A stretch of DNA of 64,000 nucleotides from assembly GCA_965217565.1 (NCBI GenBank), contig CBDCIS010000006.1:62001-126000 (forward strand), written 5' to 3'. This DNA comes from CBDCIS01 sp965217565. GTDB taxonomy: Bacteria > Chloroflexota > Dehalococcoidia > Lucifugimonadales > CATOSD01. Position 1 is the first letter of the stretch. Every line of letters starts with the position of its first letter. Positions 1 through 9,362 of the stretch are shown here, piece by piece. The translations under genes and the position numbers were made by a program. The notes below the pieces were generated by a model, which had not been told where the DNA came from, made no database searches, and saw only the letters and a list, made by a program, of their open reading frames with translations.

Positions 1-1125
1 TGTATACCCAGCTCTCGGGCGATCCCACGAATGGACAGACCCTTGCGCTTCGCCTTATGCACCGCTTTCCATCTGGCAGTCTGTAGTGGCGTGGGCTTCC
101 TGCGTCTCTGAGTTGCAGCTTTGCGAACTCTTCCGGCACTGTTGCGGTCGGCGGTGTCGTGGGAGACCTCGGCGTCCAGAGTCGCCAGTCTGGCCACCCA
201 TTTTCCACCAAGTCCGTTGCTGGGAAGATGAGGTATTGGTGTATGTACGGTTCTGCCAACGAAGCCCCGAAGGACGCTCGGGCGTGGTGGCGCCTCCTGA
301 GAGGGGATGATACGTTCTTCGTGCTGCACTTCCAGCCGTCCGTCCGGTCCGTCAAGTACATTCACCACTGCTCCGGCGTAGCTTGGCCGGTCCGTGCCGG
401 GCAGCAGTTGTAGGGTGCGCCAGCGGTATCTGACCGTGTTGTCCCTGGCAACTCTACGCCTGAACTTGAAGCACAGGATCCTCTCCAGACACATCCCTTC
501 GTCCACGGCTCGATAGGCGACTTCCGACTCCTGCGCACACTACACCAAAACGCGTGTTGAAGCGTGGCAGAAAGCCCTCCAGCACGCGGTTGGCATCGTC
601 GATGGTGGTCGCGCCCGCAAGCCGGAGCTCCGTAACGAGCCTGTCCTGGAACGTTCCTGCGATGCGTTCCACACGACCCTTGGCTTGTGGTGATCGCGCG
701 AATATCAGCTGTATTCCAAGTTCATCCATAGCTCGAGAGAACTGAGTGGGAGCAGCGGCAGTCTCTGGCGAAGGCGTATGCTTGAAGACGGCATGCCGAT
801 CTGCATAGAGTGCGAGCGGTATACCGCTATGCCGTATCAGGTCCCGCATCAGCAGGAAGTAGCTGCGTGTGTTCTCCAACTCGCCAAACATAGCATTGAC
901 CACGACTCCGGTGGCGTCGTCCACTGCCAAAAGCAGTGTGAACTGCGGTCCATCTTCTCCTAACCAGCGATGATGGCTTCCGTCTATCTGAATCAGCATA
1001 CCTTCACGCGGCATCCGCTGCCGCCGAACTCGGTGCTTGGGTGGACGCCTACCGCGCGGGCTACTCTCGCCGGCGCTCACCAGCAGACGCCGTAGCGTGT
1101 AGACTGTCACGACCTTTTCTCCTCC
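1..1125 (-). pseudogene. ISNCY-type IS transposase, frameshifted and N-terminally truncated
   Basis: Reading leftwards, the protein begins inside the linker before the catalytic domain (VYTLRRLLVSAG), then shows the DDE core IQIDGSHHRW, VDDATG, YADRHAVF and SPQAKGRVERI. Near 530 the frame breaks by one base. The other frame carries on the family's C-terminus (ERILCFKFRRRVARDNTVRY, LLPGTDRPSYAG) and then a helix-turn-helix (KRKGLSIRGIARELGI) that runs off the left edge. About 110 N-terminal residues, including the usual first HTH, are missing; the truncation point touches the 3' end of the neighbouring gene. IS transposases of this kind cut and rejoin element ends. This copy is inactive unless the frameshift is a sequence error. 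No terminal repeat is visible because the element leaves the window. Confidence 0.8.
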
Positions 1126-2021
1126 TGAACCAACAATTGTAATAGAGAATCCCGAGGGCAAGGAGCACTCTGATACAGAGCATGCGCTCGTGCTAGCAGG
1201 TGACCCACCTGGGGACCAGGAGGGATACCGAATACCTCCATCACATCCTTCCCAGTTATGGGGATGATTGCGGCTATTTCGGTTAGAAACGTGTGCTCGA
1301 TTAGTCTTCGGGCCTCAACGTCGAATTCATATTCACCTTGCAACAGACTCAAGTCGTTGGTCCACTTGCCATAGTACCTTTCACGCACGCGGACTGGATC
1401 TATCGTATCCCTGCCCATATCACTCGCTACTTTTGAGATCAACGTGTCAAACTCATAGGGCGGATGATACCGCCTTAGCTGGATAGTCCATTCCTGAACG
1501 ATCATTTGCTGCGATTCGTCATTCTCGATTCCACGGATACATTGGCATAAAGCATCTAGGAAACTAAGAGCCTCCGAAAGAAGTGATACTAGGCATACAT
1601 TCCACTGAACCTCGTTGCCAGGAATTGGGGTACCGCATTGTTCCGCCAGCCATTTTTCACACACTTCTCGAATTTCTATATCATGAGGCTTACTTAAGTC
1701 GAGGTTATGTTGGTGATAAGTACGAAAATGTTGAATGACGCGGTAATGATCCACCAAACGGTTTTGAGGGTCGAGGAAATACGCTGGGAATCGATCAGCC
1801 AGAAATGCAACCCCCACTTTTCCTGCTTCGTGGTACAGTACGAACAACCACGAGACCGCCAACATAAACCCTAGTTCCGCAGGATTGAACTTCGGCATGG
1901 GAAGTGATAGCTCTTGGAAAACCAGGTCTTCGACACCGATCGCCCTTGAAGCCAGCAGATTCATTTCATCCCTGCGAGAAACGATCTCGTACATTAGTCC
2001 GTGTGGATTCGGCGTAGTCAC
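1107..2021 (-). CDS. Hypothetical protein, downstream partner of STAND ATPase
   Basis: A 304-residue protein that I do not recognise. It starts 13 bp after the stop of the large STAND gene on the same strand, so the two are probably cotranscribed. The protein is largely helical and hydrophobic-patterned with no signal peptide and no clear catalytic motif. The last 50 residues (ITGKDVMEVFGIPPGPQVG) resemble the C-terminal helix pair of CCA-adding/poly(A) polymerases, which is only a local similarity. The ISNCY remnant begins within the last 20 codons, so the native C-terminus may have been altered by that insertion. Given its place beside a STAND ATPase in a defence-rich region, it could be an effector or regulator of that ATPase; this is inferred from position only. 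Confidence 0.6.
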   Translation of the reverse strand: MTTPNPHGLMYEIVSRRDEMNLLASRAIGVEDLVFQELSLPMPKFNPAELGFMLAVSWLFVLYHEAGKVGVAFLADRFPAYFLDPQNRLVDHYRVIQHFRTYHQHNLDLSKPHDIEIREVCEKWLAEQCGTPIPGNEVQWNVCLVSLLSEALSFLDALCQCIRGIENDESQQMIVQEWTIQLRRYHPPYEFDTLISKVASDMGRDTIDPVRVRERYYGKWTNDLSLLQGEYEFDVEARRLIEHTFLTEIAAIIPITGKDVMEVFGIPPGPQVGHLLARAHALYQSAPCPRDSLLQLLVQEEKRS

Positions 2022-2033
2022 GAGCCACTCCGA

Positions 2034-5000
2034 TCATGCGACGTAGTGAGTGAGGGGGTCTGCTATTGGTCCAAGGAAATTGAAAGCTATGTGGAAATCG
2101 CCCAGCGGTTCTCCGTGGCTGATGCCAGGCCTACCGAACTCCCGCGGTAGAAAAAGCAAATGCCTGCGGAGTTCCTCTACATACACCTCCCCTCTACGCT
2201 CGTTCTCTGATATCCAGCGAATTGTTCCATGGAAGGTTCTAGGTTGACCATCTTGCGTACTTGCTAAGTAGCTTCGAACTACCCGTCGTCGGCCATATAC
2301 CTGGTCAGCCCCGATTTCGACATCCCGGAAAACCTGAATCGCTTCTTCAACTTCATTCAAGTGAAAAAGACAAAGCCCGCGGAGGAACTCTAGAGCTACT
2401 CCTCTGTGGGATTGCCCAGTAGCTTCAAGGTCATGGATGGTTTGCAAGAATTGGCGCCATTGGACCTGATTTAAAGGGGGAGTCTGACGTTCTCCCTCAA
2501 ACAATCGAGTCCTAGTGTGTAGCATCCACGAGAGGTCAAGGAAGAGTTCCAGACACCGGGCGTCGCCCGAGACTTCTTGCCGCTTTTCCTCCAGATAGCT
2601 CAAGGCAGTCTGAATATTTTTGAAGTCTTCTTCAGTCAGCTTATTACGGGTACGGAAGTTTCCAGCCATGCGAGATGCGCGTAGATAAAACCCCGCGCAA
2701 GAACCTTGGGCTATAAGTTGTGCAAAAGCCTCCTCGCTTAGGCGCTTGTCTCCAAGCAGGTCCCCAAACTCTAGTCGGCGTGAGTTGAACCGTTCAAACT
2801 GATTGTCATCCAATTCCTGAATTTCAGTAGTTTGAAACACATTTAGTAAGTCCGCGATTGCCTCGGTTCGGGACCGCTCATCCAACATATCCGAGGCCAG
2901 CAAATCTCGGGTCACCCATGACAAGACATCAATGGGATAGTGATTCGCAGGGTCTAACAATCGAGCCTCATGAGTCGCTTCGCGTGCCGACTGGAAAAAC
3001 CGGACCGCCTCCGTAGGCTGGTTGGAGGCGATCATGTTTTTGGCTTGGGATCCTAAAGTGGTAGCTAACTCGTTAATGATAGCGGCTCTCAACGACGCTG
3101 TTCTGCGGTCCCCATCAAACAGGTTTAGTGCTTGTCGTAATAGCTCTTCTACACCCTCTAGTATGTTTCTTTCTTCTTCTTGTTCTCCATTTCTGCCCAA
3201 CCTTAAAGCCGTCGCCCTAAGCAAATTGGCTTCTTGGAGCATAATTCGAGGATTTTTGATTCCACGGTTGGTTCTCAGTTCCTGAAGCGAATCGGCGAGA
3301 TCCCTGAAGTGTGGGGCGAAGTATGCGTAATTTCTCCCTTGGGCTCCAACAGCCCGCAGGATGCTTACCGCAAACTCTACTTCCGCATTTTGTGAGGACG
3401 CTTCACGGTCGTCATGGACCTCAGTTAAGAGCCTCATAATGAAAGCCACCTCTGTTCGAGGTCCACCGAGGCGTGTCTGCACAACGATTTGCGCTTCTAA
3501 CGGATTACGCGGGGCGACCATGACGCGCCCTTGGGAGTCTTCGTACCACCTAAGCACATCGACGTTCTCGAACAGATGGAGGAAATCTAAAACCGCGCCT
3601 TTCCCCCAAGCCCGGAGGAGTAACTCGATTGGCACATTCAGTCCAAATCGTCCGGGCACCATTATTAGGCCAATGAGGTCTTGGAAACCGGTGATATGCT
3701 CACCGTCAACCAAAGTAGTATTTTCCAGCAAGGAAGATTCTTGACCAATAATCCCAGCTTCCGCGAGCGCATAAGCCAGCGTACGTATATACCCATGGCG
3801 TTGAGAGAAATTCCTCGCAACCTGGGCAACGGCCTGTTCAGCGTGACCTATTTCTCTGCTCACACCAGATCTGATCAAAGAACGGGTTGGAGGCAACAGT
3901 CGATACAGCGCGGCGAGATACGACTCATCATGCGCTATCAGCGCAGACCCCAGGCGTTGATCAATGGATGGCAAAAAACCGCTGAGAAACCTAGCAAACT
4001 CGTTGGTTTCCTCTTGACTAAGTCGAGCTGGCGCCTCCACAAATCGGTCCCGTCGTGCGTACTGGCTTGACAGACGATAGCTGCTGCCAACTAAAACGAT
4101 CTTCCGCCCTCTGCTGGTAAGAATCCTCAAGAACTCGGAGTACTCCCTCGGGTCAAGCATTCCATCCCAGATGACTAGACACGAAGGAGCGCCATTGTCC
4201 TCTGCCCACTGGCAAAAATGGTCGATATCTGCGGCCAGGGGTCTTTGCGTCTTCCGCTCGATGAATAGGACAGGATATTTCGACAGCTTGCGGATTTGAT
4301 AAGCAAGTTCCGCAAGAGCCACAGTCTTACCGGTGCCAGTCTGGCCATGAAGTATGGTTGGCTCGTCATTCAACGTGGTCTGCTTAAGCCGAAACTCAGT
4401 TCTACTGAACAGAATTTTTCCGTAGCGCCGGGTATACGCGAAGCCTCTGGCATAGCCAGACCAAAGAGGCCCCAACGCCGATTCCGATAGGAAGCGCCGA
4501 AATTCTCGATAACGAGCATCGTCGGATAACGGTGGAGGCTCAACTAGCATCGAGTCATCCACCACTGTTGCAGACCTTGACACTTGGTTCCAGATTTCGC
4601 GGGGCACGGCCAGAACTTTATCCTCGATGGCAATCCTACGACCAGATTCTTCCCTATCAGGAGCAACTCCTAGCCGCAAAAATCCCAACTCATGCCCACG
4701 CGATAAAACCTGAGCTAGTCCTTCTTCATGCAGGGTGAGCTTACCCTTCTCGGTGAGGTACTTGATATCGGGATGGGTCAATAGGTCATGGGTTGCGCTG
4801 AATATATGCGTTTGCCCGGTGTTCAGAGCATCCACGATTGGAAGAAAGTCGTCCAAAGTCAACCAGTCGGCGTTACCCGCGTAACCGTCAACAACGAGCG
4901 TCCCGAAAGGAGTGACTTCCTCTGATAGCCGGCGGGCCAATCCTAATGCTACTTGTCGGCGCTTCGTCAATTCAAACGGTACCAATGGAGGGCGTTCTGC

Positions 5001-5447
5001 TTCATCGGACCTGTTGACGCAACCAAACAAGAATGTCAGGTGAAGCACTAATCTGTTTCGGGGGTTTTCCGGTTTAAACTTCTCTTCGAACAGTGGGTAT
5101 ACATCACGCCACGAGGTCCGAAACTCAGTCGGCCAAACGGAATCGATAGCCGATGCGTATACCCCGCTCCAAGAGTAACTGGCAACGGTCTTGAGCCAAT
5201 CTGGTGTAGATATGCGTCTGCATAGCTCATCCATCCATGCAAGTGAAGCCTCGGGCGAAACCCCAGCCTCAGATCCCAGGATAGCTCTATAATGCGAGGA
5301 AATGTCCGGGGTGGCCCCGAATTTACGTAGCAGTTCCGATAGAAAAGGATCTACACCGGTCTCTGCTCCTAAATAAGCTTGCCCGAGCAACAAAAAGGCA
5401 GGACCTCTTTGCAATGACCTATAAAAGGCGTCAAAGTTTTGTTCCAT
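2034..5447 (-). CDS. Large STAND-type P-loop ATPase with SIR2-like N-terminus, TPR-like helices and a C-terminal CSD/OB-like domain
   Basis: The start is ATG 5447 with GGAGAG just upstream, giving 1137 residues. Residues 1-290 look like a divergent SIR2-type domain: an LLLGQAYLGAE loop near the start, LTFLFGCVNR around 140 and FGTLVVDGYAG around 185, where SIR2 proteins have their hydrophobic core strands and GYS-like motif. A Walker A GQTGTGKT lies at about 368-375 and a Walker B-like strand (CLVIWDGMLD) follows. From about 650 on the protein is alpha-helical with TPR-like units (FHLNEVEEAIQVFRD). The last 70 residues (FHGTIRWISENERRGEVYV) look like a cold-shock/OB fold. STAND proteins with an effector N-terminus, a switch ATPase and a helical sensor are known antiphage sensors; sensing a phage product and depleting NAD+ is inferred. 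The SIR2 assignment is moderate, the ATPase assignment strong. Confidence 0.7.
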   Translation of the reverse strand: MEQNFDAFYRSLQRGPAFLLLGQAYLGAETGVDPFLSELLRKFGATPDISSHYRAILGSEAGVSPEASLAWMDELCRRISTPDWLKTVASYSWSGVYASAIDSVWPTEFRTSWRDVYPLFEEKFKPENPRNRLVLHLTFLFGCVNRSDEAERPPLVPFELTKRRQVALGLARRLSEEVTPFGTLVVDGYAGNADWLTLDDFLPIVDALNTGQTHIFSATHDLLTHPDIKYLTEKGKLTLHEEGLAQVLSRGHELGFLRLGVAPDREESGRRIAIEDKVLAVPREIWNQVSRSATVVDDSMLVEPPPLSDDARYREFRRFLSESALGPLWSGYARGFAYTRRYGKILFSRTEFRLKQTTLNDEPTILHGQTGTGKTVALAELAYQIRKLSKYPVLFIERKTQRPLAADIDHFCQWAEDNGAPSCLVIWDGMLDPREYSEFLRILTSRGRKIVLVGSSYRLSSQYARRDRFVEAPARLSQEETNEFARFLSGFLPSIDQRLGSALIAHDESYLAALYRLLPPTRSLIRSGVSREIGHAEQAVAQVARNFSQRHGYIRTLAYALAEAGIIGQESSLLENTTLVDGEHITGFQDLIGLIMVPGRFGLNVPIELLLRAWGKGAVLDFLHLFENVDVLRWYEDSQGRVMVAPRNPLEAQIVVQTRLGGPRTEVAFIMRLLTEVHDDREASSQNAEVEFAVSILRAVGAQGRNYAYFAPHFRDLADSLQELRTNRGIKNPRIMLQEANLLRATALRLGRNGEQEEERNILEGVEELLRQALNLFDGDRRTASLRAAIINELATTLGSQAKNMIASNQPTEAVRFFQSAREATHEARLLDPANHYPIDVLSWVTRDLLASDMLDERSRTEAIADLLNVFQTTEIQELDDNQFERFNSRRLEFGDLLGDKRLSEEAFAQLIAQGSCAGFYLRASRMAGNFRTRNKLTEEDFKNIQTALSYLEEKRQEVSGDARCLELFLDLSWMLHTRTRLFEGERQTPPLNQVQWRQFLQTIHDLEATGQSHRGVALEFLRGLCLFHLNEVEEAIQVFRDVEIGADQVYGRRRVVRSYLASTQDGQPRTFHGTIRWISENERRGEVYVEELRRHLLFLPREFGRPGISHGEPLGDFHIAFNFLGPIADPLTHYVA

Positions 5448-5651
5448 TGTTGACTCTCCGGGCAACAACATAAAAATCCCTCATGAAGGTTTCTGAGAAT
5501 TTCGACGCTGGTAACATGCGCCTCACCAACAATGTGTGACGCTAGTCCTGGTCCCACAGCATATTATACCTTGTGACTGTGTCTTGTAGTGGGTCCACCT
5601 AACTCCTCAATCCCATTGTAAGTACCTGAAGTGCGGGGGCTATTCCGTCCG
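5448..5651. other. Intergenic segment upstream of STAND module
   Basis: This short stretch holds the ribosome binding site and presumably the promoter of the STAND operon on the minus strand. I see no gene. No convincing pair of -35/-10 boxes stands out. Confidence 0.4.
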
Positions 5652-5987
5652 TCAAGCCATGGTAGAAGAGGCGGAACTGATCGACGACCAGTCCCGGGGG
5701 TGCTGGTGGGCGGGAAGGTTGTCGGGCAAGCCAGTGCTGTACTTCTCGGACTGGACTTCGACGCCGGTAAGGGTGGAACCCTCGGGCTTGGCCTCGACGA
5801 CGCCCGCCGCCTTCTGGTTCACGTAGAGAAGGTAGTCGGCGGTGCCGTGGCCGGACTTCAAGGGGAACTCGCGCACCGCTACTCCGCTGCTGGCGTACAG
5901 GTTGACGGCGGCGGCATCCTGCACGACCCAACCCGCCTGCTCCAGCAGCCGGTCTATGTTTACGCGGGCCTCTTGTTCGGGAGTCAT
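5652..5987 (-). pseudogene. hsdR fragment (type I restriction enzyme R subunit, N-terminus only)
   Basis: The first ~95 residues match the start of HsdR: MTPEQEARVNIDRLLEQAGW, then VREFPLKSGHGTADYLLYV, VVEAKPEG and SEKYSTGLPDNLPA. These are the recognisable nuclease-domain strands, including the acidic residue and the E-x-K pair of the PD-(D/E)xK fold. A good ribosome binding site (GGAGGAGC) precedes ATG 5987. After DNLPA the sequence leaves the family and stops within 20 residues, so helicase and C-terminal domains (over 700 residues) are missing. No hsdM or hsdS is present. It is a remnant of a lost type I restriction-modification locus. Confidence 0.85.
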
Positions 5988-6056
5988 GCTCCTCCAACGG
6001 ACAACCCCTCGCCGCCGACCATACAGCAGTCATTGGCAGAAGAAGTCAAGTCTACG

Positions 6057-6509
6057 TCAAGAATCGGCTACCATCGTGCTCACGGGTTCGGCCAACCATG
6101 CCGGCATCACGGCGCGGGTGGCCGCCAACTCCTCCAAGTCTCTGGATGAGAGTCTCTTTGCAATTGCTCCCAGATTCTCCTTGACCTCCTCCGGACCGAG
6201 CCAGGCTAGGGCGCGGACAGCATCGCCGGCTGGCCGGTGCGGTGCCGCTAGTTGCCACCGTGGGGCATGGCGCAGTTCCACCACTAGCCCACCGAGCTTG
6301 AGCTTGCGGTTGGGTCCGGATGTCAGGTGAACCTGCCGTACCGGCACCTGCGTGGTGAGTCCAAGGGCGTTTGCCGCTATCCCGCCACAAGGTACAATCG
6401 TCTCGCCCCAGAGCGCGGATAGGGACGCAAGCACCTTGTCTATGGCGGGCGGTCGAGGACCGAATCGGGTCTGGATGGGCCGGACGTAGACGCCCTGGCA
6501 GACCCGCAT
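6057..6509 (-). pseudogene. AbiEi-like / DUF6088-family protein, N-terminus missing
   Basis: The 150-residue frame contains the family core GVYVRPIQTRFG, then ALWGETIVPCGGIAANALGL and RKLKLGGLVVELRHAPRW. Proteins of this type are classed with AbiEi antitoxins of type IV toxin-antitoxin systems: a winged helix followed by a DNA-binding C-terminal domain. Reading upstream of ATG 6509 in the same frame recovers ALSRLARKGELM, the last helix of the winged helix, but a stop at about 6580 cuts it off and no start codon lies between. The N-terminal ~30 residues are therefore gone or frameshifted. No AbiEii-type nucleotidyltransferase toxin is adjacent. Most likely another decayed defence gene. Confidence 0.65.
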
Positions 6510-6741
6510 GAGTTCCCCTTTGCGGGCAAGCCGAGACAGCGCTTGGACACAGCAAAGTGCCCTCCGCCGACTGAAAAGCGTGGCTCAATATATGAGAAGG
6601 GAGGCTTGGCACTGAGGCATCTCCGTGATAGAATGTCAGAAATATAACATGATGGCTGACCCAATTTAAGTAGGCCCCAGCCACCTTTGGCAATCCCCTG
6701 ATGACGCTGGACAGCTTCGCCAATGCAAATGTACTCTCGCG

Positions 6742-6876
6742 ATGGAATGGATAATGAGCTTACTAGATGAGATTCGGTCTGACCTGGTTAACGAATCAGC
6801 TGACCTATCCAATACCCTGAGAAAAGCTATGGAACCTCTGAACAACCCGTTGCAAGCCGTAGGGTATGAGCAGTGA
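6742..6876 (+). pseudogene. AbiTii-like abortive infection protein, N-terminal remnant
   Basis: A 44-codon frame starts MEWIMSLLDEIRSDLV and continues NESADLSNTLRKA. This matches the start of AbiTii-domain proteins, where a helical N-terminus (LLDEI...SLSxxLRKxxxLA) leads into a longer domain. Here the similarity stops after LRKA and the frame ends 18 residues later. The true start may be the second Met (6754). The full family protein is several times longer, so this is a remnant. Its position next to the AbiEi-like and hsdR fragments supports a former defence cluster. The assignment rests on about 25 residues. Confidence 0.45.
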
Positions 6877-6996
6877 CGGGATTGTAGGAGATGTTCGCTC
6901 CATTTGTGGTATGCCTAACGATGCTGTCGGCACCCTAAGCGGACTCTTCAAGAGCGGGGCGTCGCTTGTTTGTTTTGTGGGCACACGTTGCCCGCG

Positions 6997-7521
6997 TCAG
7001 GCCGCCAAGTATCCCTCTGCCGTTATCAAGTTCGTCATCCCCAGCAACAACACCAACCGCTGCGTGTTCTTAACCAGCCCTCGGTACCGGACCTTAGCGT
7101 AGCCAAAGTGCCGCTTCACGTACAGGAACGGATGCTCCACCTTCGCCCTGACCGACGCTTTGCGCTTCTCCAAAAGTGCCTCATAGCTTCCCGGAGCCAG
7201 TTGCCGACGCCTCCCGGGCCTCATCGCTACCTGCCACTCCACATCCAACTCCCGATTCTCCGCCCGCTTATCCACGCCCTGATACCCTGCATCACCCCAC
7301 ACCCGTTTCTCTCCACCGTGCAGCAGACGGTGCGCCTCCGTCACGTCATGCACGTTCGCAGGTGTCGTAGTCACGCTATGAACAACTCCCGTCTCAGCGT
7401 CCGCTCCAATGTGTACCTTCATCCCAAAATGCCACTCATTCCCCTTCTTCGTCTGACGCATCTCAGGGTCTCGCTCACCTGAACGATTCTTCGTCGACGA
7501 CGGCGCCTCGATGATTGTAGG
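6997..7521 (-). pseudogene. IS5-family transposase, C-terminal part
   Basis: The readable frame begins ATIIEAPSSTKN-like (TIIEAPSSTKNRSGERDPEM) at about 7518 and continues through HFGMKVHIGADAETG, WGDAGYQG and the closing KVRYRGLVKNTQRL. It includes the second and third catalytic acidic regions of an IS5-type DDE transposase. The first Asp region and the entire N-terminal half are missing, and a stop codon precedes the homology start. The break at about 7521 marks a deletion or insertion junction. Inactive remnant. Confidence 0.85.
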
Positions 7522-8013
7522 TTGTCAGCGATAATGGGACAACTGATGAGGCAGAAAAATCCGAGAGTGTTGGAGGTGAGGTCAGCTCCCCGGATGAGGT
7601 AGAGTACTTCAGAGAGAGGAGCGATGATGAGCTTGGTCGGCGTCGTCGGTAGGCGTGTGAGCGAAAAGAATGACATTCCGCGCAGGTGGTCTTGGCTACC
7701 TGCCCGATTTAGGTCTGAAGCAGGGCGCCGGTTGAGGGGAGAAGAGCGGCCGATGCGCGAAAACTCCGAAGACAAAGCGCGCAGTCTGCGTGAAACGAAA
7801 TGACTGAAAATGTTGCAATGACGCCTGTTCGCTCAGTGGCTGCCATTAGGCGGCGCGGTCACGACATGTACAAGAGGGGCACGTCCATGCAACAAACTTC
7901 CGAGTGAAATGTTGCACTACCCGATAGGGCGCTCGAGGAACTCGCCAACGCCGAAACCGACGGCCTCATGGTGAGGACGACCTCACCGACAAGACTGCGC
8001 CGTCATCAAGGAC
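7522..8013. other. Gene-free stretch beside IS5 remnant
   Basis: About 490 bp with no frame that resembles a gene on either strand. Composition is less GC-rich than the flanking 8.0-8.5 kb segment. It is probably degraded island DNA. Confidence 0.3.
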
Positions 8014-8484
8014 TCAGTCTAGGATGGCGGCGCGGGACTGAGCGGTCTTCGCCCACGGTCCTGGGTTTGGACGACCTTGACCGCTCCGGGGCAGGGTCAC
8101 CCGCCCGCGTGGACGTGGCAGGGGCGCGCCAGGGCGGGGCTGAGAGCGCGTTTCGAGGGCGAAAGGTGTCCAGGAGACACACCGGGGCGAGAAACGCCGC
8201 TCTACAGCCATCCTGGGGCGTTGTGGTTTCCGAGAAGTCGTCTGAAAAGCGGCGGTCGGTGGTTGCGGCGCAATGGGAGCGGGAACAACAGGCGGCGTGA
8301 AGGCGTCGTCCTCGAATCCGCCATCGTCGAAGCCATACGGCGCAGACGACGCGCTCGGCGCGTCGGGCTGAGTTTCCTCATGGGGGCTAACAGCAGGACG
8401 GCTAGGCCGCTGTGCGGACGCGTCGGGCCTAGTTTCCTCGTGGGGACTGACAACCGCACGCGCCATAGCCACGGACGCCGGCAC
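8014..8484 (-). CDS. Possible Pro-rich hypothetical protein with internal repeat
   Basis: A 156-residue frame rich in Pro, Arg and Ala. It carries two copies of a short unit (AVVSPHEETRPDA and AVSPHEETQPDA) about 18 residues apart, mirrored at DNA level by a ~54-bp tandem repeat at about 8360-8465. No domain is recognised. It lies directly downstream of the truncated zinc-ribbon ORF at 8503-8604 on the same strand and may once have been its C-terminal extension, separated now by a stop. The high GC makes chance open frames likely, so confidence is low. Confidence 0.25.
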   Translation of the reverse strand: MPASVAMARAVVSPHEETRPDASAQRPSRPAVSPHEETQPDAPSASSAPYGFDDGGFEDDAFTPPVVPAPIAPQPPTAAFQTTSRKPQRPRMAVERRFSPRCVSWTPFALETRSQPRPGAPLPRPRGRVTLPRSGQGRPNPGPWAKTAQSRAAILD

Positions 8485-8502
8485 ACGGCGGCGGCGTGGC
8501 GG

Positions 8503-8604
8503 CTAGACCATCTGCTTGGGCGGCGCGTCCTGTTGCGCGGCATGGTCGTGAGGGTTTTCGGAAGCCACGAATCTGCTACACGTGGGGCAACGAACCTGTG
8601 CCAT
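8503..8604 (-). pseudogene. Short zinc-ribbon ORF, truncated first copy
   Basis: A 33-residue frame, MAQVRCPTCSRF then ASENPHDHAAQQ, ends in a TAG codon. The CPTC knuckle suggests half of a zinc ribbon. The second duplication copy at 9808-10242 starts with the same residues but reads on. The stop here comes two codons after the PPKQ motif shared by both copies, so this copy looks truncated. Confidence 0.4.
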
Positions 8605-8681
8605 GGGTCTATCTCCTGTCCGTGAGTTGTGGGGTTATTTCCACCAAACGAACTTCCACCATGCCCAGATGAGTACGGCAG

Positions 8682-8909
8682 TCAACGCGGCGGCGATAAT
8701 CCAGGGAAGCCCCCGATGTGGTTGTCGTCAAGCCGTTCGGCGGAAGAGGCGAAGCGGGTCGGTGTAAAGGTCATTGGGAACAGCGCCCATCTCCAGGTGT
8801 AGCCCCAGGGCGAACGCTTGGCTTCGGTCTGGACGGACGGCGCGCTGTCCTCAAAGCCTGGCGGGACAGGACGGTTACAGGCTGGGCAGATGGTTGTCGT
8901 TGTGGGCAT
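8682..8909 (-). pseudogene. Zinc-ribbon membrane mini-protein, frameshifted copy 1
   Basis: It starts MPTTTTICPACNRPVPPGFE with ribosome binding site GGAGG five bases upstream, as in copy 2. One C is missing from a C run near 8711, so the C-terminal membrane segment present in copy 2 is lost and replaced by GFPGLSPPR. The intact counterpart is at 10273-10548. Confidence 0.6.
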
Positions 8910-9192
8910 GTTGTCCTCCAATTCTGGTATAAAAAGGTTCGTCGGGGTCTTGCCAAGTCGCGGTATAATCAGCGCACACGGACGGGCGCGCTGGGCCGCC
9001 TGGAGCGGTCTCGGTGTCGGCCGGGGAGACGGGGCAGGTCGGGCAACACGCCGATGGCGTTGCCATACACACGGCGCGCGGTGGTAGATTCCGAGCGGCT
9101 AAAAGACTTCGCAAGCTTGCCAATTGAGTAGCCGGACCTGTGCACAACTTCCGCAAGTCAAGGATTCCCCGACGCTTCAAACTGAGAGTCAT
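8875..9192 (-). pseudogene. Small basic HTH-like ORF, degenerate copy 1
   Basis: It begins MTLSLKRRGILDLRKLC after a GGGAGG ribosome binding site, identical to copy 2 at 10606-10830. Two small indels near 9103-9125 shift the frame, so the recognition-helix-like segment seen in copy 2 is lost. Confidence 0.4.
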
Positions 9193-9286
9193 CGAACAAC
9201 CTCCCAAACAGACTACAAGACAATTGTTCAGCACAGGCGAAACGCACAGACACAGAGACGCCATATCCGTCTGTATATAAAAACCG

Positions 9287-9331
9287 ATGGGCCTAGAAAT
9301 ATTTCTTTATATAATGGGTTTAGGTTCGGAA
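9287..9331 (-). promoter_or_regulatory. Upstream element, copy 1 (GAAATATTTC motif)
   Basis: An AT-rich element with the self-complementary core GAAATATTTC followed on the minus strand by TAGGCCCATCGG. It recurs at 10921-10966 and 11168-11206, each time upstream of a minus-strand small gene. It may be a shared promoter or operator; no function is shown by sequence alone. Confidence 0.45.
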
Positions 9332-9362
9332 TCCGCCCCATGTGGACACACAGGAATCCCGC

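Larger units (their letters stand above)
8510..9331. repeat. Direct repeat, copy 1 (~820 bp)
   Basis: This stretch matches 10148-10970 almost base for base (I estimate about 95% identity by eye) in the same orientation. It carries, on the minus strand, the 5' end of the CPTC ORF, a zinc-ribbon membrane gene and a small HTH-like gene, and ends with the GAAATATTTC element. Single-base indels (a shorter C run near 8711 and differences near 9103) disrupt genes in this copy. Confidence 0.9.

Noticed and set aside
6052..6723. 223-codon frame over the AbiEi-like gene
   Set aside because: The family residues are in the other frame (6057-6509); this one is an overlap artefact.
7419..7775. 118-codon minus frame overlapping the IS5 remnant
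   Set aside because: Reads the transposase region out of frame; no independent support.
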